Below are positions 43,798-52,983 of a stretch of 64,000 nucleotides of DNA, one piece after another. The position numbers and the translations under genes are program-made. The notes beneath the pieces are model-generated. The model made no database searches and was not told the origin of the DNA. It saw nothing but the letters and a program-made list of their open reading frames with translations. Position 1 is the first letter of the stretch, and every line of letters starts with the position of its first letter. Source of the stretch: an uncultured Clostridia bacterium (GTDB taxonomy: Bacteria > Bacillota > Clostridia > Oscillospirales > Ruminococcaceae); assembly GCA_947089135.1 (NCBI GenBank), contig CAMUJF010000008.1, positions 1 through 64,000 on the forward strand, written 5' to 3'.

Positions 43798-44616
43798 ATG
43801 CTGATCTGTCCAAAATGCGGCGGCGCACTTTCGCGAGAGGGAAAGTCGTTTTTGTGTCCGCAAAGGCACTGCTTTGACATTGCCAAAAGCGGATATGTGA
43901 ATCTGCTGACATCCGACCGCATGAACTCTGCGCTCCCCGGCGATAATAAGCTTATGGTGCAGTCGCGGAAAAAATTTCTTGACAAGGATTACTACAAGCC
44001 CCTTGCGGACGCGCTTTGCAGTACCGTTCTGCGGTATGCTCAAAGCGGCTGCACAGTTCTTGACGCTGGCTGCGGAGAGGGTTACTATACCGAAAAAATT
44101 GCGGCTGCTCTTAATTCGCTTAACGGAATGAACGCGGAAATCCTCGGACTTGACATCTCAAAGTCCGCCGCCGATTACGCCGCAAGACGTACAAAGTCCG
44201 CGCAGTTTGCGGTGGCAAGCGTTTTCCATATTCCTGTGGGGACTGAAAGCTGCCATATTGTAACGAGTCTTTTCGCGCCGTGGTGCGGTGAAGAAATACT
44301 GCGGGTACTGAAAAAGGACGGTATCCTGATAATGGCGATCCCGTCCGAGCGTCACTTGTGGCAGCTTAAATGCGCGGTCTACGACGAGCCGTACCCAAAC
44401 GAGGTAAAGGACTATAAGCTTGACGGCTTTGAGTTTCTGGGCGCGGAAAAGGTTTCGGGGGAAATCTTCCTGCCCTGCAATGAGGATATCGCCGCGCTGT
44501 TTTCAATGACTCCGTACTTTTACAAGACAGGCGCGGAGGGACACCGCCGTCTTGAAAATCTTGACAGTCTTACTACTGAGATAGGGTTTGAGGTGCTTAC
44601 TTACAGAAAAGTTTAG
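43798..44616 (+). CDS. rlmA: RlmA/TlrB-type 23S rRNA (guanine-N1)-methyltransferase
   Basis: 272 residues. An N-terminal zinc site (CPKCGGAL...CPQRHCFDIAKSGYVNLL) is the signature of RlmA (G745) and TlrB (G748) methyltransferases. SAM-binding loop VLDAGCGEGYYTEK, then LGLDISKSAADYAARR. TlrB variants confer tylosin resistance; which guanine is the target cannot be said from sequence alone. ATG 43798 with AAGGAG 6 bases upstream. Part of a run with the TrmK-Nif3 gene: both parts of RNA modification. Confidence 0.87.
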   Translation: MLICPKCGGALSREGKSFLCPQRHCFDIAKSGYVNLLTSDRMNSALPGDNKLMVQSRKKFLDKDYYKPLADALCSTVLRYAQSGCTVLDAGCGEGYYTEKIAAALNSLNGMNAEILGLDISKSAADYAARRTKSAQFAVASVFHIPVGTESCHIVTSLFAPWCGEEILRVLKKDGILIMAIPSERHLWQLKCAVYDEPYPNEVKDYKLDGFEFLGAEKVSGEIFLPCNEDIAALFSMTPYFYKTGAEGHRRLENLDSLTTEIGFEVLTYRKV

Positions 44617-44628
44617 GGGGCTGACAAA

Positions 44629-45801
44629 ATGAATAAAATTAAAATGTCGTTCAAAAAAGCTTTTTTGCCGATTACGGCCGCCGCTTTGATTTTGACTGTT
44701 GTTTCCAAGCTTTCCGATTTATTACTGAATTGGCTTAATGAGAATATACCATTAACAATACAGATAGGTTCGCGTATAATGCCTATTAACGTTAATAAAC
44801 TTATAATTTCTTTGCTTGGATTTTTAATTGTATCGCCGTTTTATATCGGGCTGTATGCTTTTCTGTTTCACCGTACTGATGGAGAAAAGACCGATGTTAA
44901 ACGTATTTTTGACTTTTACCGAAGTCCCAAAACGTTTTTCAAGTCTGCTTTGGCAAGATGTATTACAATGGCTGTAGTAATGCTTGTTTATCCGATTTTT
45001 ATGCTGATTTTGTACTTCTTTGCTAGGGGCAGCTCGTCCATAGGCGCGGCGGTTATAATTATTATATTGGCGTGTATATATTTTGCGTTTGCGCTTATAC
45101 CTTACATATACGCCAAAGAGCCAAATGAAAGATTTTCTTTGACAGTTGAAAAGTCTGTTAAGCTTTGCGCTAAATTTTTCTATGTACTGATTGCGGAAAT
45201 TATTGTAATACTTGTTTTAACTGCTGTTTACATGAAAATTATGCCGGACAGTCCCTACAGCGGCAGGCTTGACGATAGCAGCGCGGTTTTTTTTAGTGTT
45301 ATTTCAAGCCTTGGCAGTTGGATTTTGAGTACGCTGACTGTTTGGACAGACTTTACCGTTGCGTACATAATTTTTGAAAAGGAGAAAAAAGATATGCTCA
45401 AAGATTTTTTCAATAAGAAAAATAATGCCGAAACCGACGAGGAAGAACCGTTTATAGAACCCTATGACTTCTTTATTGAAGCGGATGAGCGTTTCCACGA
45501 CGAAAAGGTCATTGAAACGGAAAATATCCGCGGCGTGGATATTCTTGCAGTACTGGAGGAAATGGACCTTGCCTTTGACGTGGTGAACCATTTCGGTATC
45601 CGCAGGAAACTGAAAAAGATGTTCGACGAGCTTTCGTTTGAAATAGGAGAATATGTTTCCTACGAGGGCGGCAGGGAGATAGAAAACGATTTTACCGAAG
45701 AAATAGACGACCGCGTATTCTGCGTGTCGGTAAAAATTTCCAAAGGCTCGGACCATGAGCCGTTTATACTTGTTATACATATAGATTTGGAGGACGAATA
45801 A
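44629..45801 (+). CDS. Membrane protein of unknown function with acidic cytoplasmic domain
   Basis: 390 residues. The N-terminal 250 residues hold six hydrophobic segments and resemble DUF975-like proteins (LLGFLIVSPFYIGLYAFLF followed by RIFDFYRS). The C-terminal 140 residues are soluble, acidic and beta/alpha (EEPFIEPYDFFIEADERF), ending in LVIHIDLEDE. No catalytic motif was seen. It begins 12 bases after rlmA and ends 2 bases before rqcH, so it belongs to the same operon. Function unknown. Confidence 0.7.
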   Translation: MNKIKMSFKKAFLPITAAALILTVVSKLSDLLLNWLNENIPLTIQIGSRIMPINVNKLIISLLGFLIVSPFYIGLYAFLFHRTDGEKTDVKRIFDFYRSPKTFFKSALARCITMAVVMLVYPIFMLILYFFARGSSSIGAAVIIIILACIYFAFALIPYIYAKEPNERFSLTVEKSVKLCAKFFYVLIAEIIVILVLTAVYMKIMPDSPYSGRLDDSSAVFFSVISSLGSWILSTLTVWTDFTVAYIIFEKEKKDMLKDFFNKKNNAETDEEEPFIEPYDFFIEADERFHDEKVIETENIRGVDILAVLEEMDLAFDVVNHFGIRRKLKKMFDELSFEIGEYVSYEGGREIENDFTEEIDDRVFCVSVKISKGSDHEPFILVIHIDLEDE

Positions 45802-45803
45802 TC

Positions 45804-47546
45804 ATGGCTTTGGACGGCGCATTTCTAAGCATGGTAAAAAAAGAGCTTGAACCGCTGGTCGGCGGCAGGGTTGACAAGATCAGCCAGCCGTCCAGAGAGG
45901 AGATAGTTATAGCCATGCGCACCCGCGGAGGAAACGAAAAACTGCTGTTTTCCGCATCGGCGGGATCGGCGCGGGTGCATATTACAAAAAAATCCATTGA
46001 GAACCCGAAAGTTCCGCCCATGTTCTGTATGCTCATGCGCAAGCATCTTGGAAACGGCAGGCTGCTTTCCATACGGCAGGACGGTCTTGAACGTATACTG
46101 TACTTCGATTTTGAGGCTATGAACGAACTTGGCGACATGGTTACGATAACTCTTGCGGCGGAAATTATGGGACGCTGCTCAAATATCGTGATGATAAACG
46201 CCGAGGGAAAAATTATTGACAGCATAAAGCGCGTTGATCTTGAAATGTCCCGTGAAAGACCCGTCCTTCCGGGAATGACCTACAGCTATCCGCCGCGGGG
46301 AGAACGCCTTGATTTCAGAACCTGCACAGCCGCGGACATCAAAACGGCTCTTGAAGCCCTGCCCGACGGAGACGCGTCAAAATCGTTGGTAAAAATTTTC
46401 GAGGGAATCTCGCCTATCGCCGCCCGCGAATGGGTATACTATGCAGCAAAGGGCAGCGATGCTCTCAAAAGCGATATCGAAGGCGAAACTTTGGAACGCC
46501 TTGTGTTTGCCGTTGAGCAGACCGCCCGCGAGTGCGGCGAGGGGAAATGCGTTTACACCGTGGTTAAGGACTCGGACGGCGGGCTTAAGGATTTTTCTTT
46601 CATGCCGATACTTCAGTACGGCGGACTGATGACGACAAGGGAAATGACCTCGGCGTGCGAGCTGCTTGACTATTTCTACGCCGAGCGGGACAGCGTTTCC
46701 CGCATGAAGCAGCGTTCGCAGGATCTCTACAGGCTTTTGCAGAACACCTCGGAGCGCATAGCGCGCCGTCTTGCAAATCAGCGTGAGGAGCTTAAGGAAT
46801 CTGCGGACAGGGATAAGTTCAAGCTTATGGGCGATCTGATATCCGCAAATCTGTACCGCGTGGAAAAGGGTATGGGCAGCGTTACGGTGGAAAATTTCTA
46901 TGATGAAGGCTGTCCCGAAATAGAGATCAAACTTGATAAGCGGCTCACTCCGTCGCGAAATATGCAGCGATATTATGAGGAGTACCGAAAAGCCGACACT
47001 GCGGAAAAGATACTCACCGAGCAGATAGCCAAGGGCGAGGAGGAGCTTGCCTATATCGACAGCGTTTTCGACGCTCTGACCCGAACCCAATGCGAGGACG
47101 AGGTAAACGAGCTTCGGCAGGAGCTTTCCGAGCAGGGATATATACGTTCCTCAAAGCTTAAGGGCAAGCCGCCGAAAAGCCGCCCGCCGCTGGAATTTAC
47201 GTCTCCCGACGGATTCACAGTGCTTGTGGGCAGAAACAACAAGCAGAACGATCGGCTTACAACAAAGCTTGCTGACAAGACAGATATATGGCTCCACACA
47301 AAGGATATAACAGGCTCTCACGTTATTATAAGAGCAGAGGGAAAGGAAGTCCCCGACAGTACCGTCATGTGGGCGGCGCGTGTGGCGGCTTTCCACAGCA
47401 AGGCGAAAAATTCCTCGCAGGTGCCTGTGGATTACGTTCACGTGCGGTTTGTGAAAAAGCCCTCCGGGGCTAAACCGGGAATGGTTATCTTTACCAACAA
47501 CCGCACTCTTTACGTTACGCCTCTCGACCCTAACGGAGAGGAATAA
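45804..47546 (+). CDS. rqcH: RqcH (NFACT-family ribosome quality control factor)
   Basis: 580 residues. NFACT-N domain at the start (MALDGAFLSMVKKELEPLVGGRVDKISQPS), with the MRTRGGNEKLLFSASAGSARVH stretch split across strands, a central coiled coil (about 300-440) and a C-terminal NFACT-R domain (DKTDIWLHTKDITGSHVII, then VDYVHVRFVKKPSGAKPGMV). RqcH binds 60S-like stalled 50S subunits with peptidyl-tRNA and adds alanine tails that mark the nascent chain for degradation; older names are FbpA or fibronectin-binding protein. Shares an operon with RNA-modification genes upstream. Confidence 0.93.
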   Translation: MALDGAFLSMVKKELEPLVGGRVDKISQPSREEIVIAMRTRGGNEKLLFSASAGSARVHITKKSIENPKVPPMFCMLMRKHLGNGRLLSIRQDGLERILYFDFEAMNELGDMVTITLAAEIMGRCSNIVMINAEGKIIDSIKRVDLEMSRERPVLPGMTYSYPPRGERLDFRTCTAADIKTALEALPDGDASKSLVKIFEGISPIAAREWVYYAAKGSDALKSDIEGETLERLVFAVEQTARECGEGKCVYTVVKDSDGGLKDFSFMPILQYGGLMTTREMTSACELLDYFYAERDSVSRMKQRSQDLYRLLQNTSERIARRLANQREELKESADRDKFKLMGDLISANLYRVEKGMGSVTVENFYDEGCPEIEIKLDKRLTPSRNMQRYYEEYRKADTAEKILTEQIAKGEEELAYIDSVFDALTRTQCEDEVNELRQELSEQGYIRSSKLKGKPPKSRPPLEFTSPDGFTVLVGRNNKQNDRLTTKLADKTDIWLHTKDITGSHVIIRAEGKEVPDSTVMWAARVAAFHSKAKNSSQVPVDYVHVRFVKKPSGAKPGMVIFTNNRTLYVTPLDPNGEE

Positions 47547-47551
47547 ACGAA

Positions 47552-47992
47552 TCAGCTGTTACAAGTCAAAATGTTTTTATAGTCAGAAATAATTTCAGCC
47601 ATGGTAATGGATCTCAGCTTTTCAGCTAAAGCAGCTTTTACCTCTTGGTACGGTTTTTCCAAAACGGCGTTTATGTTTTTTCCAACAGGACAAAACGGCG
47701 ACGGCATTGAATGTATTCCTATAAGTTTATTGAGGAAATCAGGTTCGACTGCGGAATAAATGCGGTACAGGGTTATTTCCTCTGCCGGACAGCATAAAAC
47801 CGCGCCTCCGACCCCCGCCTGAACTGAAATGATGTTATCCTTTTTCAGTGCGCTCATTAAACTTCTTATTGTTACAGGGTTTACTCCTGTTGACATGGAA
47901 ATTATATCGCTGGTAACGCGGGTGTCCTTTCCGAATTCGCTTATCAATATCAAACAGTGCACCGCTACCGAGCATTTGCTGCTTATATGCAC
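47552..47992 (-). CDS. Rrf2-family transcriptional regulator
   Basis: 146 residues. The winged helix starts at ISSKCSVAVHCLILI, with the recognition part NPVTIRSLMSALKKDNII and the wing VQAGVGGAVLCCP, as in Rrf2 proteins. The three-Cys iron-sulfur set of IscR/NsrR is not present; only scattered Cys (CC in the wing, FCPVG, TCNS). GTG 47992 is chosen because GGGAGG lies 8 bases upstream and the Rrf2 fold starts there. It is divergent from an EFR1 flavodoxin/ferredoxin gene; two 19-bp inverted repeats between them are the likely operators. Confidence 0.85.
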   Translation of the reverse strand: MHISSKCSVAVHCLILISEFGKDTRVTSDIISMSTGVNPVTIRSLMSALKKDNIISVQAGVGGAVLCCPAEEITLYRIYSAVEPDFLNKLIGIHSMPSPFCPVGKNINAVLEKPYQEVKAALAEKLRSITMAEIISDYKNILTCNS

Positions 47993-48023
47993 AAATCCGC
48001 CTCCCGACTTTTGATCTGCTTTT

Positions 48024-48052
48024 ATTATATCACAAAAAAATACTGATGTAAA
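48024..48052 (-). promoter_or_regulatory. Promoter of the Rrf2 regulator gene
   Basis: Minus-strand TTTACA (48047-48052), 17-base spacer, TATAAT (48024-48029). Its -35 lies inside the first operator copy. Confidence 0.75.
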
Positions 48053-48107
48053 GCTTGACATTACAGCTTCTGTGTAGTATAATATAGATGTAATTTTAAA
48101 ATTTACA
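48047..48107. promoter_or_regulatory. Pair of TGTAA-N9-TTACA operators
   Basis: Two 19-bp inverted repeats with identical arms: TGTAA-N9-TTACA at 48047-48065, covering both -35 elements, and at 48089-48107, just after the EFR1 -10. Their centres are 42 bp apart, four helical turns. Likely bound by the divergently encoded Rrf2 regulator to control itself and the EFR1 gene. Confidence 0.7.
48055..48083 (+). promoter_or_regulatory. Consensus promoter of the EFR1 gene
   Basis: TTGACA (48055-48060), 17-base spacer, TATAAT (48078-48083): a full match to the sigma-A consensus, so repression is expected to set its activity. Confidence 0.85.
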
Positions 48108-48122
48108 CCAAGGAGGAACTTT

Positions 48123-48893
48123 ATGAAGTATATTCAAATAGTTTTCAGTCCGACGGGAGGAACGTTAAAGGCGGCAAGCGCTGTATCGGAAGAATGGAAC
48201 GAAACAATTGAGACTGTGGATCTTACCGACCCGCAAGTAGATTTTTCCACGTATTCCTTTGACGATACGTGTATTGCGCTTATCGCTTTGCCGTCATATG
48301 GAGGACGCGTTCCCGAAACCGCCGCCGAAAGGCTTGGAAAAATAAGCGGCAACGGAGCAAGGTGTCTGTTGATGTGCGTATACGGCAACCGCGATTATGA
48401 CGATACCCTTGTTGAAATGGAGGATATCGCTGAAAAATGCGGCTTTAAAGTGCGCGCCGCCATAGCTGCCGTCGCGGAACATTCTATAGCCGTGCAGTAC
48501 GCTGCGGGCAGACCCGACGCAGTGGACGTTAAAAAGCTTAAAGAATTTTCCAAAACCGCTCTTGAAAAGCTACAAGGAGAAAGTATCGGCAGCAAGCTTG
48601 AATATAAGGGTAATCGACCGTACAAAAAGGCTTTTTCCGGAGGTCCTGTGCCGAAAGCAAACCAACTCTGCGTAAAGTGCGGACTTTGTGCGGAAAAATG
48701 TCCCGTTCAGGCTATAAGCAAGGAAAATATAGACGTTGCCGATGCAAAAAAGTGCATTTCATGTATGCGATGTGTAAAAGTATGTCCCCATTCCGCAAGA
48801 AACGTGAACAAAGCTATGATGTCAGCGATCTCTCTTATGCTGAAAAAGACCTGTTCACAGAGAAAAGAATGTGAGTTATTTATCTGTACATAA
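48123..48893 (+). CDS. EFR1-family flavodoxin/ferredoxin
   Basis: 256 residues. An N-terminal flavodoxin-like domain has the phosphate loop FSPTGGTLKAA and ALPSYGGRVPETAAERL. A C-terminal ferredoxin domain has two 4Fe-4S motifs, CVKCGLCAEKCPVQAI and CISCMRCVKVCPHSAR. EFR1 proteins are electron carriers of unknown partner in anaerobes. AAGGAGG precedes the ATG. Expression is probably governed by the divergent Rrf2 regulator. Confidence 0.9.
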   Translation: MKYIQIVFSPTGGTLKAASAVSEEWNETIETVDLTDPQVDFSTYSFDDTCIALIALPSYGGRVPETAAERLGKISGNGARCLLMCVYGNRDYDDTLVEMEDIAEKCGFKVRAAIAAVAEHSIAVQYAAGRPDAVDVKKLKEFSKTALEKLQGESIGSKLEYKGNRPYKKAFSGGPVPKANQLCVKCGLCAEKCPVQAISKENIDVADAKKCISCMRCVKVCPHSARNVNKAMMSAISLMLKKTCSQRKECELFICT

Positions 48894-48984
48894 TTTGATT
48901 CATGTAATTTTTTTAAGCTTAAAGTGTGCATTATTATTATAGCTTTGTGAAAGTAGTATTTTTATACCGAAAAGGAAGATTTTT

Positions 48985-51198
48985 ATGAGAAAAACCTATA
49001 AAATTTCCGGCATGACCTGCGCTGCCTGCGCCGCAAGAATAGAACGCTTCGTCAAAAAGCTGGACGGGGTTTCCGACGCAAGCGTGAACTTTGCCGCCGA
49101 ATCTCTCACGGTTGACTCGGAAAAGGTAAGCGCAAAAGAAGTCGAAGCCGCCGTGGTAAAGGCGGGCTACGCTTTTGCGGACAAAAACGCCAAGGCGAAA
49201 ATGCCCCACGACAAGGTAATGCTTATAAGACTGATACTTTCGCTGGTTTTTGCCGTTCCGCTGCTGACCGTCAGCATGGGGCACATGATAGGTATGCCGC
49301 TGCCTGATATCATCGAACCTCACAGCAATCCTATGAATTTCGCGCTGGCACAGCTCCTGCTGACCGTTCCGGTAATAATAATCGGGTGGAAATTCTTTTG
49401 GGACGGCTTCCGCAATCTGTTCCGCCTGTCCCCCAATATGGACAGTCTTATAGCCTTAGGCTCAACGGCTGCGCTGGTGTACGGCTTTTACGCTATGTAC
49501 AAAATCGGACAGGGCGAGACGGAATATGCCATGCATCTTTATTTCGAGTCCTGCGCCACGATACTGACTCTTATTACTCTCGGAAAATACCTTGAAGCCC
49601 GCTCCAAAGGCAAGACGGACGAATCTGTCAAAAAGCTGATGAACCTTGCTCCGAAAACCGCTTTCGTAATGCGGGGAGACAAGGAGCTTGAGGTTTCTCT
49701 CAGTCAGGTAAAGGTTGGGGACATCGTTGTGTCCCGCTCCGGTGAAAGCATTGCCGTTGACGGTGAGATAATCGAGGGAAGCGCGGTGGTGGACGAATCC
49801 ATGCTGACCGGAGAAAGCGTCCCCATTGAGAAAAGGGTCGGAGACAAGGTTGTCGGCGCGACTCTGAACAAAAACGGATTTTTTAAGTACCGCTCGGAAA
49901 AGGTGGGCGAGGACACGGCTTTATCCCGTATCATTAAATTTGTCGAGGAGGCGCAGGGTTCAAAAGCTCCCATTGCGCGGCTTGCGGACGTTATTTCGGC
50001 GTACTTTGTACCCACAGTTCTTGCCCTCGCGGTAATAGCTTCGCTTGGCTGGCTCATAGCGGGAGAAAGCGGCGAGTTCTGCGTTACTATTCTTATCAGC
50101 GTACTTGTTATAGCTTGTCCCTGCGCTCTGGGACTTGCAACGCCAACAGCAATAATGGTCGGTACGGGCAAGGGCGCGGAAAACGGAATACTGATAAAAG
50201 GCGGTCAGCCACTTGAACAGGCGTGCAAAATAACCACCGTAGTTTTCGACAAAACAGGTACTCTTACTGAGGGAAAACCGTCCCTGACTGATATCCTGCC
50301 AAGCGGTACCGAAAGGGACGAACTGGCAAGGCTTGCAGCTTCCGCGGAGGCCGCTTCGGGACACCCTCTCAGCGAGGCGGTGGTTCAGTATGCGGTAAAA
50401 AACAAGCTTGCGCTGTCCTCAGCCGAAAACTACACTAATCTTGAGGGAAAGGGAATTTCCGCAGAGGTCGACGGAAAAAAGCTTCTTGTAGGAAACCGCA
50501 GGCTTATGGACGAAGCAGGCATAGCCGTCCCCGATGAATTTACCGAGCGTGCCGAGCGGCTTGCGGATCTGGGGAAAACGCCCATGTACTGCGCTGCGGA
50601 CGGTCAGTTCATAGGACTTATAGCTGCGGCGGATACCATAAAAAAAGAAAGTCTTGAAGCCATTGCCGAGCTGCACAGAATGGGAATAAAGACCCTCATG
50701 CTGACCGGAGACAACGCTCGTACCGCACGTGCCGTTGCGGGAGAGCTTAACATTGACAACTTTATAGCCGAGGTGCTGCCCGAAGAAAAGGCGGAGCACA
50801 TCAAAAAGCTCCAGCAGGAGGGCGAAGTGACCGCAATGGCGGGAGACGGCATAAACGACGCTGTGGCTCTCACTCAGGCGGACGTGGGCATAGCTGTCGG
50901 TCAGGGTACGGACGTTGCCATAGAATGCGCGGATATAGTTCTCATAAAGGACGATCTGAGGGACGTATGCAAGGCGATACGTCTTTCAAAGGCGACCATA
51001 CGCAACATAAAGCAGAATCTGTTCTGGGCTTTCGGCTACAACACTCTCGGTATCCCTGTTGCAATGGGAGTACTGCATATTTTCGGAGGTCCGCTGCTCA
51101 ACCCCATGATAGCGGCGGCGGCAATGAGTTTAAGCTCCGTGTCGGTGGTGTCGAACGCGCTGCGCTTAAAAACGGTGAAAATAGAGGAAAGAATATAA
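48985..51198 (+). CDS. copA: Copper-exporting P-type ATPase CopA
   Basis: 737 residues. One N-terminal heavy-metal domain (GMTCAACAARIERF), then P1B ATPase features: TGE (MLTGESVP), the membrane metal site CPCALGLATPT, phosphorylation site DKTGTLT, SGHPLS (HP motif) and hinge GDGINDAVAL. The last membrane helix carries NPMIAAAAMSLSSVSVVSNALRL, with the Met-x-x-Ser-Ser motif of Cu+ exporters. copZ follows 72 bases downstream. No copper repressor (CsoR/CopY) is next to it. Confidence 0.95.
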   Translation: MRKTYKISGMTCAACAARIERFVKKLDGVSDASVNFAAESLTVDSEKVSAKEVEAAVVKAGYAFADKNAKAKMPHDKVMLIRLILSLVFAVPLLTVSMGHMIGMPLPDIIEPHSNPMNFALAQLLLTVPVIIIGWKFFWDGFRNLFRLSPNMDSLIALGSTAALVYGFYAMYKIGQGETEYAMHLYFESCATILTLITLGKYLEARSKGKTDESVKKLMNLAPKTAFVMRGDKELEVSLSQVKVGDIVVSRSGESIAVDGEIIEGSAVVDESMLTGESVPIEKRVGDKVVGATLNKNGFFKYRSEKVGEDTALSRIIKFVEEAQGSKAPIARLADVISAYFVPTVLALAVIASLGWLIAGESGEFCVTILISVLVIACPCALGLATPTAIMVGTGKGAENGILIKGGQPLEQACKITTVVFDKTGTLTEGKPSLTDILPSGTERDELARLAASAEAASGHPLSEAVVQYAVKNKLALSSAENYTNLEGKGISAEVDGKKLLVGNRRLMDEAGIAVPDEFTERAERLADLGKTPMYCAADGQFIGLIAAADTIKKESLEAIAELHRMGIKTLMLTGDNARTARAVAGELNIDNFIAEVLPEEKAEHIKKLQQEGEVTAMAGDGINDAVALTQADVGIAVGQGTDVAIECADIVLIKDDLRDVCKAIRLSKATIRNIKQNLFWAFGYNTLGIPVAMGVLHIFGGPLLNPMIAAAAMSLSSVSVVSNALRLKTVKIEERI

Positions 51199-51270
51199 CT
51201 TGTTTTTAATTTTTGGACTTCTAACCTCTATTCTCTGATTTTAATTTCTAAACGGAAAGGATTGGTACAC

Positions 51271-51471
51271 ATGAAAAAGAAGATCGCAATTGAGGGTATG
51301 TCATGTGAGCACTGCGTTGCTCACGTAAAGGAAGCTCTGGAGGGACTGGGCGCATCGGGCATTGAAGTCTCATTGGAGGGAGGTTACGCGGTATGCGATA
51401 CCGATAAACCCGACGCGGAGCTAAAGTCCGCTATCGAGGACGAGGGCTACGATGTGACCGGTATCGAATAA
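51271..51471 (+). CDS. copZ: Copper chaperone CopZ (heavy-metal-associated domain)
   Basis: 66 residues: a single HMA domain with the Cu+ site GMSCEHCVAHV and the EDEGYDV end typical of CopZ. It would carry Cu+ in the cytoplasm to the N-terminal domain of CopA. ATG 51271 follows AAAGGATTGGTACAC; an upstream in-frame TTG at 51262 is unlikely. Confidence 0.92.
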   Translation: MKKKIAIEGMSCEHCVAHVKEALEGLGASGIEVSLEGGYAVCDTDKPDAELKSAIEDEGYDVTGIE

Positions 51472-51524
51472 TATCGTTCAAAAGGCGGAGTTCGTAACTG
51501 TACCCCGCCGCAATCTTCACAATA

Positions 51525-51556
51525 ACCCCTGACCCGAATGCGGATCAGGGGTAAAA
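51525..51556 (+). terminator. Terminator of the copA-copZ operon
   Basis: Stem ACCCCTGA-c-CCG with CGG-a-TCAGGGGT around AATG, followed by AAAATCATATTT. The T-run is poor, but the stem is strong. Confidence 0.65.
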
Positions 51557-51562
51557 TCATAT

Positions 51563-51592
51563 TTGACATTTCCGATATTTTTATGGTATAAT
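51563..51592 (+). promoter_or_regulatory. Promoter of the metallophosphoesterase gene
   Basis: TTGACA (51563-51568), 18-base spacer, TATAAT (51587-51592), 28 bases before the start codon. Confidence 0.8.
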
Positions 51593-51620
51593 TATCCGCA
51601 GAGAAGGGAGGGCTTGTCCT

Positions 51621-52328
51621 GTGTCTAAAATAATTGTGCTTGCCGATCTGCACGGAAATATGACCGCTGCCTCCGCTATGGAAAATGAAATAAGCATACT
51701 TTCACCTGATGAAATATGGTTTTTAGGGGACGCGGTGGGAAAAGGTCCCCAAAGCGCGGAGACCTGCGACTGGGTGCGTAAAAATTGCAGCCGCTGTATT
51801 GGCGGCAACTGGGATTACTGGATGTCCGACAGAAATATCACCTATAAAGACAACGATTTTTTCCGCGAACAGCTTGGGGAAGAACGGCTCAAATGGATAG
51901 AAACTCTTCCGATGGAGTTTGAGGCGCTGATAAGCGGGATACGGTTCAGGCTTTTCCACGGTAGACCTGCCGCAGATCTTGTTCAGGGCTGGGATAACGA
52001 CGATGCTATGGGAAAATTTTTTTCTGCAAACGGAAAAATCTACGGGGGAATAATCTGCGCCGACAGTCACCGCCCTTTTATAAGGTCCACCCATATGGGC
52101 TATGCGGTAAATACCGGCAGTATCGGGAACAGTCTCGGTGTTCCCAAAGCCCACGCCCTTTTGCTGGAAGGAGAACTTGACCGCGATGAACCTGCTCCTT
52201 TAAGAATGACGATATTAAGCGTTCCATACGACAACGAAGCTGCTGCGGAAATTGCCCGAAGAACAGAGGGCTTGCCATCAAAAGAAGCTTATATCAATGA
52301 GGTCCTTACGGGAGTTTATTCAAGATAG
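51621..52328 (+). CDS. Metallophosphoesterase (YfcE/ApaH-like)
   Basis: 235 residues. Calcineurin-type metal ligands: VLADLHGN (DxH), WFLGDAVGKGP (GD), GNWDYW (GNxD, the variant of GNHE), a later HGR motif (LFHGRPA) and ICADSHRPF (GHTH-like). It hydrolyses a phosphodiester or phosphomonoester; the substrate is unknown. Start GTG 51621 with GGGAGGG 8 bases upstream. Single gene with its own promoter. Confidence 0.85.
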   Translation: MSKIIVLADLHGNMTAASAMENEISILSPDEIWFLGDAVGKGPQSAETCDWVRKNCSRCIGGNWDYWMSDRNITYKDNDFFREQLGEERLKWIETLPMEFEALISGIRFRLFHGRPAADLVQGWDNDDAMGKFFSANGKIYGGIICADSHRPFIRSTHMGYAVNTGSIGNSLGVPKAHALLLEGELDRDEPAPLRMTILSVPYDNEAAAEIARRTEGLPSKEAYINEVLTGVYSR

Positions 52329-52469
52329 CCGCGGACTTTGTATATAAGAGCCTGTTCAGTATCTTTTTACGCACGTCTTTTCAGCAATTTTCTGATTTCC
52401 TGCTTATCAATGGAAAACTGACTGCGTGAAATCATATATAATTGAAATTTTTACAGGGGTGTATTTGAA

Positions 52470-52928
52470 ATGAGAGCAAAGTTTCAGGTGCTTGTACTGC
52501 CTTTTGCGGTAACGGCAGACGACGTCAGGTACTGCGTATTTAAAAAAACCGATATGAAATTCTGGCAGTTTGTGCTTGGAGGCGGAAAGGATATGGAAAC
52601 TCCCGTTGAAGCAGCCGTGCGCGAGTGCCGCAAGGAAATAGGCGTGGATAACGGTAATTTTTACAAGCTTGACAGTACTGCCTCTATACCTACTAACTGG
52701 GTCGGAGAAAGAGTCCGTGCCGCGTGGGGACTTGACTGCATAGTCATTTCGGAATACGCTTTCGCTCTGAAAACCGAGGAGCAGGATTTTTCACTGTCCA
52801 AGAAGTACTCGGAACTTATGTGGACCGACTATAAAACTGCGCTGAAAATGCTCAGGTACGGCAGCAATCAGACCGCTCTTTACGAACTTAACGAGCGCAT
52901 AAAGCTTGGTCTGCTTGAACGGATATAA
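52470..52928 (+). CDS. NUDIX hydrolase (dATP pyrophosphohydrolase-like)
   Basis: 152 residues. The NUDIX box reads GGGKDMETPVEAAVRECRKE then IGV, a near match to GX5EX7REUXEEXGU with Lys in place of the first of the two acidic residues. The surrounding pattern (FQVLVLPF at the start, FWQFVLGGG) fits the NudB/dATP pyrophosphohydrolase group. It would cleave a nucleoside diphosphate-linked compound. A TATATAAT-like element lies about 35 bases upstream. Confidence 0.82.
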   Translation: MRAKFQVLVLPFAVTADDVRYCVFKKTDMKFWQFVLGGGKDMETPVEAAVRECRKEIGVDNGNFYKLDSTASIPTNWVGERVRAAWGLDCIVISEYAFALKTEEQDFSLSKKYSELMWTDYKTALKMLRYGSNQTALYELNERIKLGLLERI

Positions 52929-52983
52929 GACAATGGAAAACATATCGTCGGCAGGCTTGTTTGTCTGAAAAAGAGGGATGTCA

